NCBI RefSeq assembly: GCF_003182135.1
Contig: NZ_QGTL01000001.1
Coordinates: 884,688 to 948,687, forward strand
Reading direction: 5' to 3'
From: Nocardia neocaledoniensis
GTDB taxonomy: Bacteria; Actinomycetota; Actinomycetes; Mycobacteriales; Mycobacteriaceae
DNA: 64,000 bases
In this document: piece after piece, positions 30,415-38,894 of the stretch
Numbering within the stretch: position 1 is the stretch's first letter
Layout: each line of letters starts with the position of its first letter
Translations under genes and position numbers: made by a program
Notes under the pieces: model-generated
What the model was told of the DNA's origin: nothing
Database searches by the model: none
What the model saw: only the letters and a program-made list of their open reading frames with translations

Positions 30415-31329
30415 CTATCGACCGAGGGGACCGGCTGAGGATTGGAAGAATGTTCCCCATGCCCGATGACGACCCACCGCGACAGCGGGCAGCTTGCCGG
30501 TCTGGAGCGCGCCAGGCGTGCGGTCGGCGAAGATCGCGACATCCCGGCTCAGGTGGGCCTGGTCGGTGTACCCGCACGCCGCGGCGACGTCGGCGGCGGG
30601 CCGACCGGCGAGCAGACCGTCGACCGCCCGGCGGAATCGGACCAGCATCGCCGCCCGCTTGGGCGTCAGGCCGATCTGGGCTTCGAACCGCGACCACAGT
30701 CGTTTGCGACTCCAGCCGAGGGACGCGGCGAGCGCGTCGACTCGCACCTGGCCGCCGGAGTCGAGTACGAGACGCCACGCGGCGATCACTTCGGGGTCGA
30801 TCGCCCGCCGCGCGTGCGTACCCTGGGCGAGAAACGCGTTCGTGAGCGCGAACCGCTGACCCCAGGTGTCGGCTAGCGTGAGTTGCTCACGAAGTCGCCG
30901 AACCCGGCCGCCCCACAGTGCCTCCGCCGAGATCACTCCTGCACCCAAATCCTTTGGTGCGGTGTCCAATAGGCGATACGCGAGAACGGGCGACAGTCGT
31001 ACCTCAACGCATTGCGCGCGTTCGGCGCGAACCCGCGCGGTATCCATGGGAAGGCCGACAACGAATGCCCCCAACGCCTGTCGTCCGCCGGTGTCGTCAA
31101 CGATCAGATCGCCTCCCCCGAACTCGATCACGATGGCAACGGCCGTAGTGGCGGCGACTCGAAGGTCAACCCTGCCGCCGACCACATCGCGATATCCGAT
31201 CATCGACACCCCCGGCCTCGCGACCGCTGGTGTCGCGAAATCCCAACCCGCGCTCGGCCAACCAGATCGCACGTGATCCAGGTGGCCTCCGGCACCGACC
31301 AGTGGGTGCGGGTTCATCGGGGTGCTCAT
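30415..31329 (-). CDS. AraC-family transcriptional regulator
   Basis: 304 residues from ATG 31329, which overlaps the stop of the TetR gene (ATGA). The N-terminal half (about 20-175) is a cupin-like ligand domain. The C-terminus has two HTH motifs of the AraC DNA-binding domain (ALAASLGWSRKRLWSRFEAQ; VAAACGYTDQAHLSRDVAIF). It is coupled to a TetR repressor, an unusual pairing that suggests a two-tier control circuit for the divergent FAD monooxygenase or the downstream DUF998 gene. Confidence 0.88.
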   Translation of the reverse strand: MSTPMNPHPLVGAGGHLDHVRSGWPSAGWDFATPAVARPGVSMIGYRDVVGGRVDLRVAATTAVAIVIEFGGGDLIVDDTGGRQALGAFVVGLPMDTARVRAERAQCVEVRLSPVLAYRLLDTAPKDLGAGVISAEALWGGRVRRLREQLTLADTWGQRFALTNAFLAQGTHARRAIDPEVIAAWRLVLDSGGQVRVDALAASLGWSRKRLWSRFEAQIGLTPKRAAMLVRFRRAVDGLLAGRPAADVAAACGYTDQAHLSRDVAIFADRTPGALQTGKLPAVAVGRHRAWGTFFQSSAGPLGR

Positions 31330-31952
31330 CGGCGAGTTCGTTCCTCGGCGATGTCGAGCGCGGGAGCCAGCGGCGCGAGCGCGGCGCGGAGCAGGTCGGA
31401 CAACTCGCCGGTCGGTACGACAAGGCTGCTGGCGGCGGGTGCCGGTCGCAGCCACTGCTGGATGGCGATGCGCACCGCGGCGGTCACGCTGGCCGCCAGC
31501 ACGCGGGCGGTGGTCGAGTCGGCGTCGCCGATGCGTTCGGCGATCGCGTCGGCGATGGGGGCTTCGATCGCGGTCGCGACGCGCACGAACGCCTCGCGCA
31601 GCGCGGGATGGGTGGTGATCAGGAGTAGATCGCGATCCGACGCGCCATGGGTGGTGTATTGGTCGGTGATCGCGTCGATGACCGCGTCGGCGAGACCGAC
31701 CCCGGGCCTGGCGGAAATGGCTGCGGCGATACGTGTTTCGCGTTCGGCGGTGACGGCGGAGACGATCGCCTGCTCGCGACTGGAGAAATAGTTGTTGTAG
31801 GTCCGCGCGGAGACGCCTGCCGCCTCGGCGATGTCGTCCACGCGGACGTTGTCCGGGCCACGCTCGTGCGCCAGCCGCAGCGCGGCCATCCCCAGCGCCG
31901 CCCTGGTGGCCTGCTTCCGCTGCTCGCGCAGACCGGTCCGTCGTGTTGCCAC
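31326..31952 (-). CDS. TetR-family transcriptional regulator
   Basis: 208 residues from GTG 31952; no strong ribosome site is seen. HTH at about 15-60 (VRVDDIAEAAGVSARTYNNY then FSSREQAI), with an all-helical ligand domain after it. An alternative start at 32003 would place coding sequence over the operator palindromes, so the shorter form is preferred. Divergent from the FAD monooxygenase and probably its repressor, acting at the 22-bp palindrome 31986-32007. Confidence 0.9.
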   Translation of the reverse strand: MATRRTGLREQRKQATRAALGMAALRLAHERGPDNVRVDDIAEAAGVSARTYNNYFSSREQAIVSAVTAERETRIAAAISARPGVGLADAVIDAITDQYTTHGASDRDLLLITTHPALREAFVRVATAIEAPIADAIAERIGDADSTTARVLAASVTAAVRIAIQQWLRPAPAASSLVVPTGELSDLLRAALAPLAPALDIAEERTRR

Positions 31953-31974
31953 GTGACCAGCATTCCATGCAATC

Positions 31975-32007
31975 TGCGTGCACGCAAACTTGCGTGCACG
32001 CAAGTTT
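31975..32007. promoter_or_regulatory. Twin palindromic operators (TGCGTGCACGCA core)
   Basis: A 12-bp palindrome TGCGTGCACGCA at 31975-31986 adjoins a perfect 22-bp palindrome at 31986-32007 with the same core flanked by AAACT/AGTTT. The centres are 16 bp apart, about 1.5 helical turns. The site lies between the divergent TetR and monooxygenase starts and is the likely TetR binding site. Confidence 0.7.
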
Positions 32008-32050
32008 TGTTCCTAGTCTGACGACATCCCACTCACAAAGGAGAAACCCC

Positions 32051-33604
32051 ATGACCGTCGACGTGGTCATCACCGGAGGTGGCCCAACGGGGCTCATGCT
32101 GGCCTGCGAATTGGGCCTGGCGGGGATCACAGCGGTTGTCCTCGAGCGCCAGTCCGCGGCGAGCGATGAGCCGAAAGCCAACGGACTACTGGGGCAGGTC
32201 GTGCGGCTCATGGACAACCGGGGTCTCTTCGAGGGACTCAGCGGCAGTCCGGCTCCGCCACAACCGAACTCCGCCTACTTCATGTTCGCCGGGATGGCAC
32301 TGGACCTGAGCTTGCTCGACGACAGCCCGATCCACGCGCTCGCGGCGCCGCAACATCACATCGCCCAAGTGCTGGAGCAACGCGCGATCGAACTCGGCGC
32401 CGACATCCGACGCGGGCACGAACTCGTCGGGCTCGCGCAGGACGACGCCGCCGTGACCGCCCAGGTGAGTGGGCCGGACGGGGATTACCAGCTCCGGGCC
32501 AGCTTCCTCGTCGGCGCCGACGGGGCGCACAGTCGCACCCGCGCCCTCGCCGGGATCGAATTTCCGGGAGTCACCTACGACCGGACGACCAGCCGCGCGG
32601 CCAACGCCACCGTCCCCAGCGAATGGGTTGACGCGTTGACCGGGGTGCTGACCGTGCCCGGCTACGGCGCCATCGCTCCGTTCCTGCCGATTCGCACCGA
32701 ACACGGCGGTTTCTCCTACGCGCCGCTCCCCGGCCGGCCCCCGCTGATCAGCACTATGGAATGGGACCAGGCCGCCACCGACGCGCCGATGAGCCTGGCG
32801 GAGCTGCGAGCCAGTGTCCGGCGGGTCCTCGCCGCCGATCTGCCCCTTGACCCACCCGCCGGCACCGGACCACACGTGCTGCGCAGGCTCAGCGGGGGTA
32901 ACACCCGGCTCGCCGGCCGATTCCACGACCACCGCCGGCTGTTCCTCATCGGCGACGCCGCGCACATCTACACCTCGGGAGGCGGTCCCGGCCTCAACCT
33001 CGGCCTGCAGGACGCGGCCAACCTCGGCTGGAAGCTCGCCGCCGAGATCCGTGGCGACGCGCCGAGCGGGCTGCTCGCGACCTACGACACCGAACGCCGA
33101 GCAGCCGCGTCCCGCATGGTCACCTACGCCCAAGCCCAAGCCGCGCTGATCGCGCCCGGCAGTGACGTCACGGCACTGCGCGAACTGTTCACCGAACTGC
33201 TGCGCGACCCCGACACCGTCGCGCGACTCGCCGAACTCACGGCGGGCACGGACGTCCGCTACAACATGGGTGTACCTGCCAGCCACCCCATGATCGGCCG
33301 ATTCGCTCCCGACCTGACACTGACCACCACTGCCGACGAGACCGTCCGATTGGCCGAACTGACCAGGACCGCGCGGCCGCTCGTCCTGGACCTGACCGAC
33401 GATCACGACCTGGCGCGCACGCTGTCGCGATGGCGCGATCACCTCGACATCGTGACTGCGCTCCCGCATGGTGATTCGCCGACCGCGCTACTCCTGCGGC
33501 CCGATGGCTACGTAGCGTGGGCGAGCGCGTCGACACGGCTCGATTCCGCGGACCGGCAGGCCATCGCGGCGGCGCTGCGAACCTGGTTTCTCCCGGCAAT
33601 CTGA
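32051..33604 (+). CDS. FAD-dependent aromatic monooxygenase (PheA/TfdB, Rox-like)
   Basis: 517 residues from ATG 32051 behind AAAGGAGAAA. Group A flavoprotein hydroxylase: GGGPTGLMLA at 10-19 binds FAD, the DGAHSRTR motif (about 159), and GDAAHIYTSGGGPGLNLGLQ (about 302-321). The C-terminal region (about 405-517) is the thioredoxin-like domain of the PheA/TfdB branch. It uses NAD(P)H and O2 to hydroxylate an aromatic ring. Relatives include rifampicin monooxygenases and polyketide hydroxylases, so drug inactivation is possible but unproven. Divergent from and probably repressed by the TetR regulator. Confidence 0.88.
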   Translation: MTVDVVITGGGPTGLMLACELGLAGITAVVLERQSAASDEPKANGLLGQVVRLMDNRGLFEGLSGSPAPPQPNSAYFMFAGMALDLSLLDDSPIHALAAPQHHIAQVLEQRAIELGADIRRGHELVGLAQDDAAVTAQVSGPDGDYQLRASFLVGADGAHSRTRALAGIEFPGVTYDRTTSRAANATVPSEWVDALTGVLTVPGYGAIAPFLPIRTEHGGFSYAPLPGRPPLISTMEWDQAATDAPMSLAELRASVRRVLAADLPLDPPAGTGPHVLRRLSGGNTRLAGRFHDHRRLFLIGDAAHIYTSGGGPGLNLGLQDAANLGWKLAAEIRGDAPSGLLATYDTERRAAASRMVTYAQAQAALIAPGSDVTALRELFTELLRDPDTVARLAELTAGTDVRYNMGVPASHPMIGRFAPDLTLTTTADETVRLAELTRTARPLVLDLTDDHDLARTLSRWRDHLDIVTALPHGDSPTALLLRPDGYVAWASASTRLDSADRQAIAAALRTWFLPAI

Positions 33605-34545
33605 TCGGCCAACCCGTTGGCGTCCCGGTCGGCACGGAACCCGATCATCACGAGCGGCCGACGCTCGGGCGGACAGGATCGGGTTCGACCGGTGCGAGCC
33701 AAGGTCAGCGCGAGAGCCGCGAGCACGCCGACCGCCGGCAGGTACATCGGGTCGACAGCGACAGCGGACGGCTCCTCGTTCGCGAGCAGACCCGCGACGC
33801 CCTGGGCAGTGGCGAGCAGTGCCGACTCGTGAAAGAACCCGGAGACGTTCTGCAACATGACCACGGCCTGGCCGGTATCGGGCAGATCACTGATCCGCCA
33901 ACCCAATCCGTAGTGCTCGCCGAGTCCGGTCGGCCTGCCTGGCGCGTGCAACTGGGCGGTGATCGCGGGATCCTTCGGGCGCAACTGGTCTGTGGCGAAC
34001 CTGGTGAGGTCTGTCAGCGAACCGCCGAGGTATCCGTAGGCGGCACCTGCCGGGTCGTACCCGGTATTCATCCTGACCGGCCTGCCCGCGACGAATCGGT
34101 GTCCGCTGGGTACTGTCGCCGCCTGCGCGGCGGTGGCGACGATCCCGTTGCGCAGGGGGCGGCCCACGGTGGCGGCGAGCACCTCGGCGTAGGAGCGTCG
34201 GGTCGTCGCCTCGATGACGGCGGCGAGGACGAGGTAGTTGAGGCTGCTGTAGAGATGCTCCGTTCCTGGCGGCGACTGCGGCTTGATCGACGCGAGGGCC
34301 GGGAGAACGTCCGCAGGCCGTCGCCCCGCGTCGGCGCGGTCGAGCAGCGGCGCACCGAACGGCAAGCCGCTGGTGTGCTGCAGCAGGTCGCGGATGGTGA
34401 TCCCGGCGGCGGAGTTCCGATCCGCCAGGTCGAACCCCGGCAAGTGAGCCCGAACGGGATCGTCGAGCCGCAGCACACCCTGCCGGGCCAGTTCGACGGT
34501 GACCGTCGCGGCGACCGGCTTGGCCACCGATGCAGAACCGGCTCA
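33508..34545 (-). pseudogene. N-terminally truncated class C-type serine hydrolase
   Basis: Reading from 34542 the frame gives GSASVAKPVAATVTVELA, which contains the SxxK nucleophile motif (Ser-Val-Ala-Lys), but an in-frame TGA at 34545-34543 stands immediately upstream. The signal peptide and the roughly 60 residues that normally precede SxxK are absent. Downstream are the normal LLQHTSGLPFG and the YSSLNY (Tyr-x-Asn) motif. The 3' end runs 97 bp into the monooxygenase gene with a tail unlike the family. The only available start (GTG 34527) would remove the catalytic Ser, so a functional product is unlikely. It is the remnant of a deletion that also cut the adjoining TetR gene. Confidence 0.75.
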
Positions 34546-34751
34546 GCAGGGTCATCGAAAACGGAAAGGCATGTGGTGAGGTGGACCCGGCCACCGACGA
34601 GCACCTGACGGCGTGCGAACTCCTCGCAACGGTCCAGGGCCTGGCAACGACTCAGCTCCTCGGCGGCGAATCCGCGCCAGGCCGAGCGGTCCTCGAACAC
34701 AGCCTCGCGCGCGTATTCGCCGGCCGCTGCCGCCACCACGATCCGCGGTAG
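34530..34751 (+). pseudogene. C-terminal half of a TetR regulator
   Basis: 73 codons: RVIENGKACGEVDPATDE, then CELLATVQGLATTQLLGG, a pattern typical of TetR ligand/dimerisation domains (helices 7-9). There is no HTH in front; the sequence 5' of about 34530 belongs to the opposite-strand serine hydrolase. An ATG exists by chance at 34530. Its missing N-terminal half may be the TetR fragment at 35641-35959, about 1 kb downstream on the same strand. Confidence 0.65.
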
Positions 34752-34785
34752 ACGCCCCGAGCGGTCGAAGACCCTCGGAACTGGA

Positions 34786-35196
34786 TCAGGGCTGGGTGCA
34801 GGCGTGGTCGCCATCGAACGAGCCGGCGCTTCCGGTGCCGGTGGGGAGGTTGCGGGTGGCGTCCGCGTAGGCCTCCGCCGGGGTGGCCCCTTTACCGAAG
34901 CCCAGGATCGGGAATCCCGCCACGATGGCGAGCGGACTCGTCACGACCGCACCGCAGCCGTTCGCGAACGTCACCATCATGCGGCAGTCGATGATGCCTT
35001 GCCCCTTGCACGCTCGGTCGGCGGCTCGAATGGCGTCGGCTTCCGTGGGATGGTTGACCGAGATCGCGTAGACGTTGCCCCACGAGCTCAGGGAAACAGC
35101 GCCCCAGCTGCCCGGTTCGGCGGCGGCCTGCGGTGCCGCGAAGAGGGTGGCGGCGCTCAACGAGAGTGTCGCGGCCGCAATGGACTTGTTGACCAT
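34786..35196 (-). CDS. Secreted DUF4189 protein
   Basis: 136 residues from ATG 35196. Signal peptide about 1-27 ending APQAAAEP. The mature part has the DUF4189 pattern WGAVSLSSWGNVYAISVNHP, then A.RAADRACKGQ, and Cys pairs (Cys in RACKG, DCRMM, NGCGAV, HACTQ). Small exported protein widespread in Nocardia and mycobacteria, function unknown. It is intact although it lies inside a region of broken genes; the open frame continues 5' into a degraded oxidoreductase tail. Confidence 0.82.
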   Translation of the reverse strand: MVNKSIAAATLSLSAATLFAAPQAAAEPGSWGAVSLSSWGNVYAISVNHPTEADAIRAADRACKGQGIIDCRMMVTFANGCGAVVTSPLAIVAGFPILGFGKGATPAEAYADATRNLPTGTGSAGSFDGDHACTQP

Positions 35197-35397
35197 GTGA
35201 TGTGTGCTTTCTTCACGCGCCGACGAGGGTACGGCGATCGCATGGAAGATACCGCAGCGCACGGACGCGAGGTCGCCCCAAAAGTCGTGGGGTCGAGGGC
35301 CGTCACCAACCGCGGCGCCTGCGGCTCCCCTCCCAGCGCCCGCACCCGGCCGCGAAGCTTGTAGGTCCGCTGAACCCCGCCGGAGCGGACGGTGGCT

Positions 35398-35598
35398 AGT
35401 TGTTGGTCGGACCAGGCCGCGGACGCCGGGGAGCTGGATGGCGCGCAGCATCATCTCGCCCGCCCACACCTGTGCACGTGACGGCGGGGCGAAACGGCTG
35501 ATTCCCTTCCGCGCCAACGCCTGTCGCTTGGCCACCTCGGGCAGCAACCTCGCCTCCCAGACATCGAGAGCGGCGGGAATGTCGTCACCGTGCGCCGA
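35398..35598 (-). pseudogene. C-terminal remnant, probably of an FAD-dependent oxidoreductase
   Basis: An open stretch of about 67 codons bounded 5' by TGA (35601-35599): IPAALDVWEARLLPEVAKRQ, then FAPPSRAQVWAGE and LPGVRGLV. The pattern resembles the tail of group A flavoprotein monooxygenases, where a helix beginning ALxxWEARxxP follows the GDAAH motif. No FAD-binding part is present upstream. The preceding 60 bases carry a separate short tail (TGTEYFVDLSRMIGAR) whose stop lies in the same position. Family assignment is tentative. Confidence 0.4.
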
Positions 35599-35640
35599 TC
35601 ATGCGGCTCAGGTCCACGAAATACTCTGTCCCGGTAATCG

Positions 35641-35959
35641 GTGGTTGTCGAGCCGCGGCGGATTCTGGATGTCCGGCCCGCTCGGTGAGATCAGCAGTCG
35701 CGCGGGCGTTTCCAAGGCGGCCGTCTTCCGGCACTTCGACTCGCGCATGGACCTGGTGGCGGCGGCGGGCGAGGTCAGCCGCCGCCACCTGGCCGTCGTC
35801 ACCGAGCTGCGCGTGCCCGAGAGCATCACCCACCCGGTCGGTCTCGCGACGCTGATGCACCTGATCCGCAAGCAGATTCGCAGCGACATCAACACCGTCT
35901 GGCTCGAACTGCTGGTCGCCGCCCGCACCGAGCCCGAGCTGTTCCCGGTTGCCCGCGGG
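35641..35959 (+). pseudogene. N-terminal half of a TetR regulator, frameshifted and truncated
   Basis: From about 35681 the frame reads LGEISSRAGVSKAAVFRHFD, a textbook TetR helix-turn-helix, then the first ligand-domain helices to about ELFPVARG. Just before it, in another frame, GTG 35641 begins VVVEPRRILD, resembling the first TetR helix; about 15 residues between the two are missing and the frames do not match. The 3' end is cut at about 35960 where the opposite-strand SDR gene ends. Together with the fragment at 34530-34751 this could be one dismembered regulator. Confidence 0.6.
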
Positions 35960-35963
35960 ATTA

Positions 35964-36749
35964 TCACATTCGCTGCGACGAGATGTTGCCACCGTCGACG
36001 ACGAGTTCGGCGGCGGTGATGTAGCTCGCCTCCGCGGACAACAGGAAGCGGACTGCCCGCGCCACTTCGTCGGGGTGGCCGAGGCGGCCGAGAAGGATGC
36101 GGCGTTCGAAGGCACCCGCCGGGAGAGCGTCCACGGTGGGCTGCAGCATCGGAGTGAGGATCTGGCCCGGGGAGACGCAGTTGATGCGGATCCCGGCCGG
36201 TCCGAGGCGGTCGGCGAGGGAACGAACCATCGACAGCATGCCGCCCTTGGCCGCGGAGTAGACCGGGTTGACCGCGTTGCCGAGCGTGGCGTTGATCGAA
36301 GCGATACCGACGATCGCCGAACCGGGGTTGGCCTCGAAGTCCGGGAGCAGTTCCTTGATCAGGAGGATCAGCGGGCGCAGGTGCGTATTGATCCCGAGGT
36401 CCCACACATCCACCGTCACGCCGTCGAGCGACCCCGTATCGACCACGCCCGCCGCGTGCACCAGGCCGCCGATATCGGTGAGCGCCGATCGGGTCGTGCG
36501 CAGCGCCGCGGCGTAAAGGCTGGGATCGCTCAGATCGACCCCCACCCCCACTGCCGCACATCCGAACTCGTCCGCGATTCGGGCCGCTTCGGAAACCGCC
36601 TTGGCCTGGTTGATATCCCAGAGCGCGACCGGGCGCCCGGCCTGGGCGAGGGCCCGCGCGGTAGCCAGGCCGATTCCGGAGGCGCCACCGGTAATGACGA
36701 CGCCGGTCGACAGAGCACCGGAGCCGACCACGGATTCATTGGTTGTCAT
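35964..36749 (-). CDS. Short-chain dehydrogenase/reductase
   Basis: 261 residues from ATG 36749. Classical SDR: TGGASGIGLATARALA (about 17-32), NNAG-equivalent VHAAGVV, catalytic Ser in GIASINATLG, YSAAKGG (Tyr-x-x-x-Lys), PGQILTPML and the C-terminal ELVVDGGNISS. Soluble NAD(P)-dependent oxidoreductase of unknown substrate. Its stop codon is five bases from the truncated TetR fragment. Divergent from a second SDR gene across a 306-bp gap. Confidence 0.88.
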   Translation of the reverse strand: MTTNESVVGSGALSTGVVITGGASGIGLATARALAQAGRPVALWDINQAKAVSEAARIADEFGCAAVGVGVDLSDPSLYAAALRTTRSALTDIGGLVHAAGVVDTGSLDGVTVDVWDLGINTHLRPLILLIKELLPDFEANPGSAIVGIASINATLGNAVNPVYSAAKGGMLSMVRSLADRLGPAGIRINCVSPGQILTPMLQPTVDALPAGAFERRILLGRLGHPDEVARAVRFLLSAEASYITAAELVVDGGNISSQRM

Positions 36750-37055
36750 CGAAATCCCATCGTTGTTCGGTCCCCTCGGCGAGGTCGACGAGGAAGCATG
36801 TGCGCGCGAGGTCGCTGGTGGCAGCCGCCGAAACGCTATTCCTGAGCCGGGCGGCCGGACACCGGCGTGTCCACGCAGTGGGAGGAATGTTCTGCGGTGC
36901 GATCGCCATCCGGCGAGGGCGACCGGCGGCATCGTGGAAAGCGGCGGTGTACACCGTCACGACTTCCTCCCTCCCAGTGGGAGGAATCACGGGTGGGGCG
37001 GTCGCGCGCCGATAGCCTGGGCTTCTACCCCGACCCCGCCTCCGAGAGGAAGCCG
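36750..37055. other. Divergent intergenic region with repeats
   Basis: 306 bp between two divergent SDR genes, no credible gene. CAGTGGGAGGAAT occurs twice (36876-36888 and 36975-36987, 99 bp apart). The second copy is part of an inverted repeat TTCCTCCC-N7-GGGAGGAA (36964-36986). These are candidate regulatory sites; no protein can be assigned. Confidence 0.4.
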
Positions 37056-37862
37056 TTGAGCACCTACGTCATCACCGGAGCAGCGTCCGGCATCGGCGCC
37101 GCCACCAAGGAACGCTTGGAGGCCGACGGTCACCGCGTGATCGGTATCGACCTTCGCAACGCCGACATCACCGTCGATCTGAGCACCGCGCAGGGCCGGG
37201 CCGAGGCGGTGACACAGGCCACCGACCTGCTCGACGGCCGCCTCGACGGGTTCGTCCCCTTCGCCGGTCTCGCGGCCGCCACCGGCAGGTCGGCCGAGCG
37301 GATGATCGGGGTCAACTACTTCGGCGCCATCGACCTCCTGGAAGGTCTGCGGCCGTTGCTCGCCGCCGGCGAGAACCCCTCCGTCGTGTTGGTCAGCTCG
37401 AATTCGACGACGACACAACCGAATTGGCCCGTCGCACTCGCCGATGCCTGCCTCGATCACGACGAGGCGAAAGCGAACGAGGTCGCCGCGTCGTTCGGTG
37501 AGCTGGCGGCCATCCAGGCCTATCCCGCCACCAAGGCGGCGCTGGCCTACTACGCGCGGGCACAGTCGGCGAGCTACATCAAGGAAGGCATTCGGCTCAA
37601 CGCCGTCGCACCGGGCATCATCGACACCCCGATGACCCAGGAAGGCCGCAAGGACCCGCTCATCGGCGCTGCCATGGAGGGCTTTTTGGCCACGGTGCCC
37701 GCCGGGCGAGGCGGCACCGCACAGGAAGTCGCCGCACTGGTCGCTTTCCTGCTCGGACCGGAATCCAGCTATTTCGTCGGGTCGGTGGTGTTCGTCGACG
37801 GCGGCGTCGACGCGGCGTTCCGTGGCCGCGACTGGCCATCGGTCTGGGAACCCGGCCAGTGA
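37056..37862 (+). CDS. SDR, 3-alpha-hydroxysteroid dehydrogenase-like
   Basis: 268 residues from TTG 37056 with GAGAGGA just upstream. The short N-terminal region (STYVITGAASGIGAATKERL), the acidic IGIDLRNADITVDL, a missing Asn-Ala-Gly (FAGLAA instead) and the insertion before AYPATKAALAYYAR resemble 3-alpha-hydroxysteroid dehydrogenase/carbonyl reductase SDRs. Catalytic Ser in VLVSSNST; C-terminus VVFVDGGVDA. Probably oxidises or reduces a steroid or bulky alcohol; the substrate is inferred from family only. Confidence 0.85.
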   Translation: MSTYVITGAASGIGAATKERLEADGHRVIGIDLRNADITVDLSTAQGRAEAVTQATDLLDGRLDGFVPFAGLAAATGRSAERMIGVNYFGAIDLLEGLRPLLAAGENPSVVLVSSNSTTTQPNWPVALADACLDHDEAKANEVAASFGELAAIQAYPATKAALAYYARAQSASYIKEGIRLNAVAPGIIDTPMTQEGRKDPLIGAAMEGFLATVPAGRGGTAQEVAALVAFLLGPESSYFVGSVVFVDGGVDAAFRGRDWPSVWEPGQ

Positions 37863-37991
37863 TCCGCCGGAGACCGTAGACCGGCGGCTGTGAGCAGCGT
37901 CTCGGTCCGGTGAGCGTGCGATCCCGAGTTGTGGGGTGTCCATCCATTACGTCGGTACACAACGACGCAACCAACTCGAAGGACGGTTCCG

Positions 37992-38198
37992 ATGTCTCTG
38001 AGCGACAAGATCAGCAACAAGGCCGACGACCTCGGCGGCAAGGCCAAGGAGGCGGCAGGCGCGGTCACCGGTGACGACCAGTTGCGCGCCGAAGGCAAGG
38101 CCGATCAGGCCGAGTCGGCCGTCAAGGAGGCGGTCGAAGACGTCAAGGACGCTGTCGGCAATGCCGCGGACAAGGTCAAGAAGGCCTTCGGCAAGTAA
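37992..38198 (+). CDS. CsbD-family stress protein
   Basis: 68 residues, all Lys/Glu/Asp/Ala helix: KISNKADDLGGKAKEAAGAV, TGDDQLRAEGKADQAES. Typical CsbD-like hydrophilic protein, often induced by general stress. Stand-alone gene with about 130 bp before it and no partner in the same transcript unit apparent. Confidence 0.9.
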   Translation: MSLSDKISNKADDLGGKAKEAAGAVTGDDQLRAEGKADQAESAVKEAVEDVKDAVGNAADKVKKAFGK

Positions 38199-38368
38199 CC
38201 GGGTTTCCGGAGAAGCGGGTTCGGGTCGCCCCCGGACCCGTTTCTCCGTGCTGTCCAGCCCTGGGTTTTCGGGGTACCCGCCCTTCGGCAAGTGTGGAAC
38301 GCTACCGCTTCAAGCAGTTCCCGGTCGAGCGCCGGAGCTGCGTTCACCGATGCGAAGGACTCCGAACC

Positions 38369-38785
38369 ATGCGAATCGCAGGACTGACAGCCCTCCTCGC
38401 GGGCGCGCTGATCCCGGCCACCCTGGCTCCGGCGGCCTCGGCCGAGGTGGAGGACATCACCATCTATGCCTGGGACAGCGGCGAAGTACCCGTCGCCTGC
38501 GATTACGTGGGCGCCAACTGCAGCATCATGGCCCGGATGTTCGGCGCCGACTACGCGCTGCCCGCGACGGTGACGATCAACGGGCGCGAGCTCAGTTCGC
38601 CTGAGCGCCTGGACTATCCGGACCGGGAGCGCAGCGCGGTCCGCGGCACCTGGCGTCCGCCGGCCAAGGGGACGTACACGATCGTGGCCACCCAGGGTTC
38701 GTCCACGAAGACCCTCGTCGTCGAGATCACCGGCGACGCGCGGCTCGGCAGCGGCTCGGCGGGACTGCTGCCCGGTTCCAGCTAG
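38369..38785 (+). CDS. Small secreted protein of unknown function
   Basis: 138 residues from ATG 38369 (GAAGGA nine bases upstream). Signal peptide about 1-25 ending APAASAEV. The mature region is beta-rich with one Cys pair (VACDY, ANCSIM) and an Ig-like ending (GTYTIVATQGSSTKTLVVEI). No family recognised. The gene lies 109 bp ahead of the TAP-like hydrolase on the same strand. Confidence 0.75.
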   Translation: MRIAGLTALLAGALIPATLAPAASAEVEDITIYAWDSGEVPVACDYVGANCSIMARMFGADYALPATVTINGRELSSPERLDYPDRERSAVRGTWRPPAKGTYTIVATQGSSTKTLVVEITGDARLGSGSAGLLPGSS

Positions 38786-38894
38786 CCGACCAGCCCGGAC
38801 GACCGCTCCTCTGCCTTGCGGACGAGGCTGGTCCCCACGGATCTCGTTCTCCGGGTAGACGACCCGGTGCCCGGCCGGAAAATACCGTCGACCT

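Noticed and set aside
36736..36990. 84-codon minus-strand open frame between the SDR genes
   Set aside because: No ribosome site, no family pattern, and it overlaps probable regulatory repeats.
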